Both the position numbers and the translations under genes were made by a program. The notes below the pieces were generated by a model that saw nothing but the letters and a program-made list of their open reading frames with translations, did not search any database and was not told the origin of the DNA. Positions 25,068 through 30,903 of a DNA stretch of 32,746 nt are shown here, one piece after another; position 1 is the first letter of the stretch; each line of letters starts with the position of its first letter. The stretch covers positions 1 to 32,746 of the forward strand of contig NZ_AWNH01000026.1 of assembly GCF_000482245.1 (NCBI RefSeq), written 5' to 3'. This DNA is from Leptolyngbya sp. Heron Island J (GTDB lineage Bacteria > Cyanobacteriota > Cyanobacteriia > Phormidesmidales > Phormidesmidaceae).

Positions 25068-25904
25068 CTACCGTTCGCTTATTGCACTTCGTTGCAGCTT
25101 CGCTTCAATTACCCCTTCAAGGCATGCGATCGCAACTTCCACTCGCTCCGGCCAGCGCTCAACCGCCCGGCGTAGATGTGGATCGCCTAGATTAATTTCA
25201 AACTTTTTCTTTGTGGCGAGCAAAATCGGCGGCGCGTAAGTGTCTCGTTCTGAAGTTATTGCCTCATTGAGATGCCCTTCATTCTCACCTTGAGACGTAA
25301 GCCAACCGTTATCGCCTACTTCTGTTCTTACTTCAGAATTTTTAACACTGGTTTTTTGAGTTTCACTGACACACACACTGGGTGTAGTAGGTATAGATTG
25401 TTTTAAAGAGTTTAAAGCGATCTGAGAACCTTCCTGGACATGGGTTCCAGCCTCTGATCGTTTCCCTGAGGAAACAACTGTTTCCTCAGGGAAACGATCG
25501 TTTTCTGTAGGAAACAACTGTTTCCTGGACGCAACACTGTTTCCCTGAGGAAACACGTCCTTAAGATTGGACGGCCCTAGTGGATCAAGTTTCGATTTAT
25601 CCGTTCTGAGCTTAACCTTGGCTGCAATAATTTCCAGGTCAATCCAACTTTTCTGATCTAGAACTTTCAGGGCTTTGCTGACAGTGCCAGGGCTGCATTC
25701 GAGGGCTGTAGCGATTTCTCGAACGCCAACTACTAAATCTTTATCTCCCCAAGGGTCAAGTGTACGAAGGTAGTAAAGAACGTCCCGTTCCCTTGGTTTC
25801 AGCTCTTTGACGGCTTTCAGCCATTCATCATTTGTCAGCCTGTAATGACGTACAGACCTAGGTTGCGATTGAGGCTTAACCGCACCTTGATATTTATGTG
25901 TCAT
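25068..25904 (-). CDS. Winged-helix Rep-like protein, C-terminus replaced by Tn3
   Basis: This 278-aa protein probably binds DNA and may be a replication or copy-control protein. Residues 30-110 form a winged helix (LKPRERDVLYYLRTL, then VVGVREIATALECSPGTVSKALKVL). The middle is Ser/Thr/Asn-rich and holds a peptide repeat of the FPxE type (VFPQGN, LFPTEN, RFPEET), encoded by a palindrome array in the DNA. The last 16 residues (GVIEAKLQRSAISER and stop) are encoded by the Tn3 terminal repeat, so the original C-terminus is lost. The ATG at 25904 has no strong ribosome binding site. Whether the shortened product works is unknown. Confidence 0.65.
   Translation of the reverse strand: MTHKYQGAVKPQSQPRSVRHYRLTNDEWLKAVKELKPRERDVLYYLRTLDPWGDKDLVVGVREIATALECSPGTVSKALKVLDQKSWIDLEIIAAKVKLRTDKSKLDPLGPSNLKDVFPQGNSVASRKQLFPTENDRFPEETVVSSGKRSEAGTHVQEGSQIALNSLKQSIPTTPSVCVSETQKTSVKNSEVRTEVGDNGWLTSQGENEGHLNEAITSERDTYAPPILLATKKKFEINLGDPHLRRAVERWPERVEVAIACLEGVIEAKLQRSAISER
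25078..25115 (-). repeat. Tn3 right terminal inverted repeat
   Basis: This is the exact reverse complement of 21809-21846. It also supplies the last 16 codons of the winged-helix gene that the transposon interrupts. Confidence 0.9.
25456..25557. repeat. Array of GTTTCC/GGAAAC palindromes inside the winged-helix gene
   Basis: A perfect 21-bp inverted repeat with a 2-nt spacer (25456-25499; half-arm GATCGTTTCCCTGAGGAAAC plus A) is followed by a degraded copy (TTTTCTGTAGGAAAC-AACT-GTTTCC, to 25525) and a third palindrome (GTTTCCCTGAGGAAAC, ending near 25555). The motif GAAACAACTGTTTCC occurs twice, 40 bp apart. All lie in frame and encode the recurring FPxE/SSRK peptides. Confidence 0.8.
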
Positions 25905-25933
25905 AATCGAATCACAAAATTTTACTTAGATGA

Positions 25934-25965
25934 CCCCCGAAGTTACGAGCTTACGGGGGTTTTTT
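25934..25965 (+). terminator. Plus-strand terminator upstream of the winged-helix gene
   Basis: CCCCCGAAG and CTTACGGGGG pair (one bulged A) and are followed by TTTTTT on the plus strand only. No plus-strand gene lies upstream of it. In the opposite sense it sits 30 nt before the minus-strand start codon at 25904, so it could end an antisense transcript across that gene's leader. Confidence 0.7.
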
Positions 25966-26024
25966 ATACCCACAAAACCGGGCATGTACGTATGTACGTG
26001 AGTATCGTTTGATGCCTGAAGCCG

Positions 26025-26300
26025 TTAGCTGGCCTTGGGTGTAGATACTACATTTTCTTCAATCGAGTGCCAACGGACTACAATTTCCCCTCCCATTAAC
26101 TCAATCAACGCAGCTAGATCCATATAGCGTCTAGCATCTGGTTCTTCGAAGCATTTGCTCACAAGCTTAGAAACGTCGGTAGGTTTGGCCTTTCCACGTT
26201 CCACAGCAAGCCTTTTAGCTAACTCGTATTTGGACATATCAAGCGCTGTTAAACGCTTTTCCAAAATTTCTTTTAGCACTTTTTGTAGGTCGATTGACAT
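26025..26300 (-). CDS. Small helix-turn-helix-like protein (91 aa)
   Basis: This is a small DNA-binding-type protein. The stretch LTALDMSKYELAKRLA, followed by KPTDVSKLVSK and ARRYMDLAALIELMGGEIVV, matches the layout of Cro/C1-type folds, with the last part like the common 'L-x-A-L-x-x-x-G' helix. The ATG at 26300 is chosen over the ATG at 26339 because AGGT lies just before it and MSIDLQKVLKEILE is a natural start. It lies downstream of the KilA-N genes on the same strand, so it may be co-regulated with them. The target is unknown. Confidence 0.55.
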   Translation of the reverse strand: MSIDLQKVLKEILEKRLTALDMSKYELAKRLAVERGKAKPTDVSKLVSKCFEEPDARRYMDLAALIELMGGEIVVRWHSIEENVVSTPKAS

Positions 26301-26445
26301 GTACCTATAGACTACTCGACACGGTGCAAAATCGATCACGCTGAATCAAGTTTTTTTTACAATTTGTTTGATTAGCCACATTTTTTGCAGCGCAGGGACA
26401 GACAAGCTCCAGCCAAACAGCACAGTTTTTCCAGATTGGCACGTT

Positions 26446-27270
26446 TTACGCTTCTGGCAGCTCGAAGCCACCTTGACCAGTGGTCAGACGCTGACGGACA
26501 AACTTAATGTGTTCGACAAAATCTATAGGCGTAGGGACATAGCCCACATACAGCACCATTTCAGCCGCTCTATTGACGGCATCGAGCGGCTCTACTTCGT
26601 CTCTAATCATTAGGTTGGCAGAAACCTCACACATAGCAATGTAGCGACTCAGAACCTCGGATGGAAAATAGTCTCGAATCAGTTCATTTTCCCTAACCCT
26701 ACGGTTCAGCAGCACCGATAGACGTGCCCTCATCTCCTTGGCCGTTTCGCTAGTCACTGCCACATTAAGCGCATCATGAACCCGCGCAAAATAGCGCCCT
26801 CGGTACTTTTTGTCGTCATAACGCTTGATAGCTTCTAGATGGACCTTCACCTGGTCCGTCATCCTCAGCCGTGAGTCATCCTTGAGATTCGCCCGCAAAC
26901 CAACCCGGTCTATATCAGCAAGTGGACTACGCCCCGTCGTCATCCACTCACGCACCCAGCGGCTTACTTGAAGGGCAAATGCTGGGCTACACCACTGAGC
27001 AAATTGGATGGCTATATCTGGATGTGCCCAGGTTCCGCCACCGCCTCGCTTTCCTTTGATACCACTGGTAATGGTTATAAGTGCAGGGGAAGCAACCTGA
27101 TTATCAAATTCATTCAGCAACTCCTTCGTTGACTGCAAACATAGCCAGTCGTCAATTCGTTTACCAGTTGCCTGAGCTATCTGGTTAAGGTTGACGTAGC
27201 CGTCAGCCTCACGCTGCTCAATTTTGGCCTGATTAAAACTATGGATTATGTTGCTAAAGTCATTAACCAC
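26446..27270 (-). CDS. KilA-N domain protein (about 274 aa)
   Basis: This phage-antirepressor-like DNA-binding protein has the KilA-N pattern: IIHSFNQAKIEQREADGYVN, then GKRIDDWLCL, and the hallmark GGGGTWAHPDIAIQFAQWCSP. The C-terminal half is helical and resembles the end of the 268-aa protein at 9046. GTG at 27270 is preferred because GGGAG sits 7 nt before it; the longer TTG start at 27327 overlaps the upstream gene by 4 nt but has no ribosome binding site. Either way it follows the paralogous KilA-N gene closely, so the two are one transcription unit. KilA-N proteins are common in phages and large viruses; their role in plasmids is unclear. Confidence 0.75.
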   Translation of the reverse strand: MVNDFSNIIHSFNQAKIEQREADGYVNLNQIAQATGKRIDDWLCLQSTKELLNEFDNQVASPALITITSGIKGKRGGGGTWAHPDIAIQFAQWCSPAFALQVSRWVREWMTTGRSPLADIDRVGLRANLKDDSRLRMTDQVKVHLEAIKRYDDKKYRGRYFARVHDALNVAVTSETAKEMRARLSVLLNRRVRENELIRDYFPSEVLSRYIAMCEVSANLMIRDEVEPLDAVNRAAEMVLYVGYVPTPIDFVEHIKFVRQRLTTGQGGFELPEA

Positions 27271-27323
27271 CCTGTAACTCCCGATCAGACAATATTCGCT
27301 ATAGACGATGCTGTGAATTGTGC

Positions 27324-27890
27324 TCAATGAGCTGACTCATCAATTCCGAAGTCTGACAACATCGACCGCTGAAACAAGAACCACTCTCCCCTAACCTTGA
27401 ACTCGCTATATTTAGCGTGCAATGCTTCTTCAACTTCAGAATATCCATCAATAACAGCCAAAAGTTTTAGCTTTTTTGGGTTGCCTATTTGAAGCGCTGA
27501 AATTCTTTCATCAAGGGAGTCTCGCGTCGTTTTCCCGATTTTTGCGTACTTACCAGCCTTGACCAGATAAACAACTTTGCCATCCCTCTTTCTAGACGGG
27601 CGGTTACACCACTGGGCAAAGTGAACCGCGATATCTGGATGTGCCCAAGTTCCGCCTCCTCGATGGCCGCCTTTCAATATAATCAAGGGTTCTAGCCGCT
27701 TTCTCTGATCTAAGGAGGTAATTTGATTCTCAAATTCCTCAATTAGCGCTTTCGTGGAGTGTAAACGCAACCAATTATCAATTCGTTTACCCGCCGCGTT
27801 AGCTATCTGATTAAGGTTGACGTAGCCATCAGCCACAAGCTGCTCAATATTGGATTGGTTAAAAGTTCGAACAATCTTCTTGTCGGACAT
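27324..27890 (-). CDS. KilA-N protein fused to a GIY-YIG/T5orf172 domain
   Basis: This 188-aa protein has a KilA-N DNA-binding domain (about residues 8-95: VRTFNQSNIEQLVADGYVN, GKRIDNWLRL, GGGTWAHPDIAVHFAQWC). A T5orf172/Mug113-type nuclease-like domain of the GIY-YIG superfamily follows (about 105-178), reading VVYLVKAGKYAKIGKT, then ERISALQIGNPKKLKLL, EALHAKY and RGEWFLF. Such domains often hold catalytic Tyr, Arg and Glu residues, which are all present here. The protein could nick or bind DNA at sites chosen by KilA-N. The ATG at 27890 heads the pair. It lies downstream of a large nested inverted repeat. Confidence 0.8.
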   Translation of the reverse strand: MSDKKIVRTFNQSNIEQLVADGYVNLNQIANAAGKRIDNWLRLHSTKALIEEFENQITSLDQRKRLEPLIILKGGHRGGGTWAHPDIAVHFAQWCNRPSRKRDGKVVYLVKAGKYAKIGKTTRDSLDERISALQIGNPKKLKLLAVIDGYSEVEEALHAKYSEFKVRGEWFLFQRSMLSDFGIDESAH

Positions 27891-27938
27891 CCTAAAAACT
27901 CTGTTGAAAGTTGTTGTTCACTTCGTTCACGTTTTTTC

Positions 27939-28062
27939 GTGATTTGCGGCGTTGGCGGAGGATAGCTTATTCATTCCACTACACAGGTCTTATCTGCTTG
28001 CAATCCTTTCGTAGAGGACGCTCCATGAATAAGCTCTTGTCCAATCATGGGCCGCAAATCAC
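27939..28062. repeat. Nested inverted repeats upstream of the KilA-N pair
   Basis: Two perfect inverted pairs sit one inside the other: GTGATTTGCGGC (27939-27950) with GCCGCAAATCAC (28051-28062), and AGCTTATTCAT (27964-27974) with ATGAATAAGCT (28025-28035). Asymmetric gaps of 13 and 15 nt separate the outer and inner arms, and about 50 nt form the centre. The region lies between the RecA-like ATPase gene and the KilA-N genes, so it would form part of the leader RNA or a cruciform in the DNA. Confidence 0.75.
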
Positions 28063-28162
28063 TAGCTAGGGGATTGTGAGAGAGAAAAGAGAAGAAGGGT
28101 AAGGGTATTTTTTGAGGCACAGCCCCCATAAAAAGGGCCATGGTATAGCTATTGAAGATTAT

Positions 28163-29020
28163 CTAAGCGCTTTCTCTTAAGCTCTCAATCATGGCTACCA
28201 GGCGATCACAGTCCTGAGTAGACAATTGACTCGGACTCGTACAGCCCTCAAACTCAGCCTGAATAATAGTCTTCACAGCCCCCGTATCCAGACCCACCAA
28301 CGTTCTCGCTTCCTTGATACGCTGACACTTGCTCTCGGCAGACTCCGGCATCGGAGCACCGTCTGACAGCCACGTCAGTAACGTATTCGCCAGCTCTTCC
28401 CCTGGGTTGAGGTGGTCAGTATTTGCCAGCGCTGGGCAACGGGATTTGGAAATGGTGAGTAGATGGTTTAAGTCCAGCTCTCCGGCCAGGTCGAATTCAT
28501 ACTCAATACCGCTAGCCTGGATTGGGGCTGTACCCACCTTACGCGGAGTCGCCACGGTCTTACCCTTGCGGTTGGTAGTTTCTTCCACCACCCATTCCGT
28601 CTTGGTTCGCATCGTTGCGATGATGTGGGCCGGGCTCGACAACATGGCATCGATCAGGGCACGTTCCAGCGGTCGCACACTACCCCAAGCCTGAAAGCTA
28701 TTGCCTGCACGTCCCGTTTCATTCAGCTCCCAGAACCAGGCATGGCTAAGGCTGTCGATGATAATCACGTCGTAGTCACTACGGCCAGCGGTCTTGATCA
28801 GTTCTATGTACTGACTGGGGTGATGGTTGGTTAGGGGGGCCGTATCAAAATCAAACAGGTCAGCGTACTTGCTAGCGCTGCCGTGCTCAGTGTCGATTAG
28901 GGCAATGGAGCTGCCTAGGCGTTGGCCAATTTTCAAGGCACTGTAGGTTTTGCCAGAACCGCTGGGACCTGCAATCGCAAATCTGAGACGGGATTGAATC
29001 TTCGTCGCTTTTTGAAACAT
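28163..29020 (-). CDS. RecA/RAD51-like phage-type ATPase (AAA_24)
   Basis: This 285-aa P-loop ATPase resembles phage Sak4/AAA_24 proteins, which are short RecA/RAD51-fold ATPases linked to single-strand annealing and recombination. Walker A is GPSGSGKT (residues 18-25) and Walker B is DVIIIDSLSH (84-93). The acidic LIDTEHGSA segment after the P-loop and a later IATMRTKTEW strand fit the family. ATG 29020 is preferred over the upstream GTG at 29056 because MFQKATKIQSRLRFAI is the usual start. The small 92-aa gene and a SWIM-domain gene lie just before it in the same direction. A RecA-type protein beside a SWIM protein parallels known recombination-mediator pairs. Confidence 0.8.
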   Translation of the reverse strand: MFQKATKIQSRLRFAIAGPSGSGKTYSALKIGQRLGSSIALIDTEHGSASKYADLFDFDTAPLTNHHPSQYIELIKTAGRSDYDVIIIDSLSHAWFWELNETGRAGNSFQAWGSVRPLERALIDAMLSSPAHIIATMRTKTEWVVEETTNRKGKTVATPRKVGTAPIQASGIEYEFDLAGELDLNHLLTISKSRCPALANTDHLNPGEELANTLLTWLSDGAPMPESAESKCQRIKEARTLVGLDTGAVKTIIQAEFEGCTSPSQLSTQDCDRLVAMIESLRESA

Positions 29021-29081
29021 GGTTATTCTCGATGAGGTGTAGCGAATGCGGGGCACTACTCCCGCGTCAGTGCATCAGGTG

Positions 29082-29360
29082 TTAAAACATGTCGTCGCAG
29101 CTGCAGGGGTTGGGGTTGTCATAGCCACCAATCAAGTAAGCGTGGCTGAGAATACGCCACTCTACTTTTGAGCCATCATTCACAACCTGCTGATGAATCT
29201 CGGCCAGGGCTTTCAGAATTTGACGACTACCCCACCGTCTCAGCATTTGCTCTAATTCACTTTGATCAACATCCCATTCTTCAGCCTGTTGATCTTGTTG
29301 TTTCTCTCGGCTCTCCTGTTCTCTCAAATAGGCCAGCTCTACTGGTTCACATACACGCAT
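29082..29360 (-). CDS. Unknown small protein (92 aa) between SWIM and ATPase genes
   Basis: The family was not recognised. The N-terminal half is very acidic and glutamine-rich (REKQQDQQAEEWDVDQSELE); the second half is helical with two near-terminal cysteines (NPCSCDDMF). The ATG at 29360 is directly preceded by AAGGAATCAAAACC, and this ribosome binding site lies inside a long inverted repeat that pairs with the end of the SWIM gene, so its translation may depend on translation of that gene. It is likely part of the SWIM-ATPase operon. No function is proposed. Confidence 0.6.
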   Translation of the reverse strand: MRVCEPVELAYLREQESREKQQDQQAEEWDVDQSELEQMLRRWGSRQILKALAEIHQQVVNDGSKVEWRILSHAYLIGGYDNPNPCSCDDMF

Positions 29361-29491
29361 GGTTTTGATTCCTTAAATGACTAACAAACGCCCCGCAAGA
29401 GCAGGGCAGAACTGACCTAAGCCGCTAACGGAACGGGCACAGGTCGCGATTGCTGACCGCTGTTGATGTAGTCATTTAAGGAATCAAAACC
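29361..29491 (-). promoter_or_regulatory. 23-bp inverted repeat masking a ribosome binding site, with inner terminator-like hairpin
   Basis: The sequence starting GGTTTTGATTCCTTAAATGA (29361-29383) is perfectly inverted at 29469-29491. On the minus strand, the upstream arm lies in the last codons of the SWIM gene (FDSLNDY); the downstream arm contains the AAGGA of the 92-aa gene. The loop holds a second hairpin (29390-29407, GCCCTGC and GCGGGGC) followed by a U-rich stretch. This is the layout of a translation-coupled or attenuated junction. Confidence 0.7.
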
Positions 29492-29881
29492 AAGGTGACC
29501 GAGCACCGCATAACCATGCTTGCAACAGCCCTTACCCCAGAACTTGAACTGATTTTGATAGTCTTCACAGGTACAGGTAACAGCCGCTGGCAACACTTCC
29601 ACCACATAGGAACTATGCTTTGCATCGTTATGCACGGTGTAACGCTGAGGATGACTAGCCCACACAACCACACGCAGAACCTTCGCCATCTGTCGCCGCC
29701 ACTGCACAAAGTGACGCTTAAACGCCCGCTTAGGAACAAATGTAGGCCGATAGCCAGGTATCCAGACCCAGACAACGCTCCACCATTCACGCACCTGTAG
29801 CTCAGTCACGCGACGATAGATAAGCCTGCACATGCGACGCAAAGCCGCAGCAGAGTAAAGAATATTAGAAGGGGTTACCAT
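29417..29881 (-). CDS. SWIM zinc-finger protein (154 aa)
   Basis: This protein carries a SWIM domain (CxC...CxH): Cys103 and Cys105 in VTCTCEDYQNQ, then Cys120 and His122 in GCCKHGYAVLGHLG. SWIM domains bind zinc and contact DNA or partner proteins. In eukaryotes and archaea such proteins pair with RAD51/RadA paralogues. The first 75 residues are basic and Trp-rich (REWWSVVWVW, then FKRHFVQWRRQM), and may form a further binding surface. AGAGG lies upstream of the ATG at 29881. It is the first gene of the minus-strand operon and is divergent from the XRE regulator, whose operator lies between them. Confidence 0.75.
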   Translation of the reverse strand: MVTPSNILYSAAALRRMCRLIYRRVTELQVREWWSVVWVWIPGYRPTFVPKRAFKRHFVQWRRQMAKVLRVVVWASHPQRYTVHNDAKHSSYVVEVLPAAVTCTCEDYQNQFKFWGKGCCKHGYAVLGHLGFDSLNDYINSGQQSRPVPVPLAA

Positions 29882-29961
29882 TAGAAAACCTCTTTATGGG
29901 GTTACCAAAAGGCGATTGCTAGTACTTGCCGGTTCGAACAACCGCCTTGAATTACCCTCTT

Positions 29962-30016
29962 ATCATAACCTATAACGTTATAGGTTATGATGATGATATC
30001 ACGTTATAGGTTATGA
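29962..30016. promoter_or_regulatory. 30-bp palindromic operator plus half-site
   Basis: ATCATAACCTATAAC is followed directly by its exact reverse complement (29962-29991, no spacer). The right half (ACGTTATAGGTTATGA) appears again at 30001-30016, close to the GGAGG of the XRE gene. It sits in the shared region between the SWIM operon and the XRE gene, as expected for a repressor that controls both directions. Confidence 0.75.
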
Positions 30017-30029
30017 CTTAGGAGGTGCC

Positions 30030-30275
30030 ATGAATCCAAGTCAGATGAAAGTAACCAAAACCCTAACCATAGATGCACCCCAGCTAGGACAACGGATTAA
30101 AGCCGCTAGAGAGGCCGACAACCGGTCGCTGACCAGTATTTGCAAGCTGGTCGGCATGACCACGATGAACTGGTATCGGATCGAGGCTGAACAACAATCC
30201 TTGCCTATCGAAACCCTAGAGAAAATCGAGCAGGTGCTAGGTGTAGAGTTTGGCGTGAGTTTTGAGGATGAATGA
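30030..30275 (+). CDS. XRE-family transcriptional regulator (81 aa)
   Basis: This is a short Cro/C1-type regulator: helix-turn-helix over about residues 17-65 (LGQRIKAAREADNRSLTSIC, then MTTMNWYRIEAE and IETLEKIEQVLGVEF). A strong GGAGG (30021-30025) lies 4 nt before the ATG at 30030. The gene is divergent from the SWIM-ATPase operon, and a perfect 30-bp palindrome lies between them, so it probably represses itself and that operon. It lacks a ligand or protease domain, so its inducer is unknown. Confidence 0.85.
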   Translation: MNPSQMKVTKTLTIDAPQLGQRIKAAREADNRSLTSICKLVGMTTMNWYRIEAEQQSLPIETLEKIEQVLGVEFGVSFEDE

Positions 30276-30386
30276 TGCGCTGATAAGAGAAAATGCAACA
30301 ACTAGAGCTCAAGCCCAAACCTGACATACTCAACGCCTGTCCGTGGGCACGCCCACACCGTCACGGCGTCGCCTGCGGCGTAGTTA

Positions 30387-30575
30387 GTGCTCGCTGTGCC
30401 TGCTCCGCTGCCCTATGGACTGGCTACATGGCTCAGAGAGCAAGGCTGGCAGTCTAAAGCGGTGGCTACTGACCGGGGGCAGTATGCGGCGTTGCTGGTC
30501 GGTGGGTTTGCTGTGGAGCTGCTAGGGTGGGTGCCCAGGCCGGAGAGCCATGGAAGTGAGACAGCTGGTAATTAA
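30387..30575 (+). CDS. Possible small plasmid protein (62 aa)
   Basis: The sequence LPYGLATWLREQGWQSKAVA, then RGQYAALLVGGFAVELLGWV reads as a compact helix-strand protein, but the start is a GTG without a good ribosome binding site. An in-frame extension upstream is lost in GC-rich repeat-like DNA (30345-30380). A different frame from ATG 30293 (QQLELKPKPDILNACPW) looks like the natural beginning, so the gene may have been split by a short repeat insertion. It is called as a doubtful gene. The function is unknown. Confidence 0.35.
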   Translation: MLAVPAPLPYGLATWLREQGWQSKAVATDRGQYAALLVGGFAVELLGWVPRPESHGSETAGN

Positions 30576-30810
30576 TTATCTGCCCTGGTAGCTGTTAGAC
30601 GTGGAAGAGGCCACAGCCGAGACCCGCCCGAGCACCGAGCGCCACGCAGCCACTAAGGACCGCACCAGCGTGGGGACCCGTTGTCAAGGGCGGAGCGGAT
30701 GCGGAGAGTGAAGCGTCCCTTGAGCAATGGGCGCGGTGCGGTAGCCTATTTGGCGGTGGCGTAGGAGGGGCGCAGGGCGGCCACTAGCGAGGGACGAGCG
30801 AAACTGAGAC

Positions 30811-30846
30811 GTGCCGGTGTGAATACACGGGCACAACAGCTTTTTT
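30811..30846 (+). terminator. Hairpin 1 at the end of the candidate RNA
   Basis: GTGCC and GGCAC, then a G-G mismatch, then GTGT and ACAC around GAAT. Six Ts follow after AACAGC. It may be a weak or conditional terminator. Confidence 0.5.
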
Positions 30847-30871
30847 AGTAGGGGTTAAGGCTGGTGAGGTA

Positions 30872-30903
30872 GTAGCCGGTGGTACTCCACGGGCTGCGTT
30901 TTT
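30872..30903 (+). terminator. Hairpin 2, probable final terminator
   Basis: GTAGCC and GGCTGC (one G-T pair), a G-G mismatch, then GTGG and CCAC around TACT, followed by G and five Ts. This is the better terminator of the two and has the same plan as hairpin 1. Confidence 0.7.

Larger units (their letters stand above)
21809..25115 (+). mobile_element. Tn3-family transposon, tnpA only (about 3.3 kb)
   Basis: Perfect 38-bp terminal inverted repeats mark it: 21809-21846, beginning GGGGTAATTGAAGCGAAG and ending GCAATAAG, and its exact reverse complement at 25078-25115. Length, the GGGG start and the TAAG end are the Tn3 pattern. Inside is only the transposase; there is no resolvase or passenger gene. 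The expected 5-bp target duplication is absent (TATCT on the left, TTCAA on the right). The left end lies 13 bp from the IS6 right end, so a deletion there probably removed the original flank. A 15-bp sequence ATAAGTTTGACTTAT occurs near the left end (21921) and its complement near the right end (25021). Confidence 0.85.

Noticed and set aside
21796-25120. Composite transposon made of IS6 and Tn3
   Set aside because: There is only one IS6 copy, and the Tn3 has its own complete ends; they are neighbours, not a unit.
25434-25560. CRISPR array
   Set aside because: The repeats are short palindromes with no uniform spacers, and they lie in frame in a coding sequence; no cas gene is nearby.
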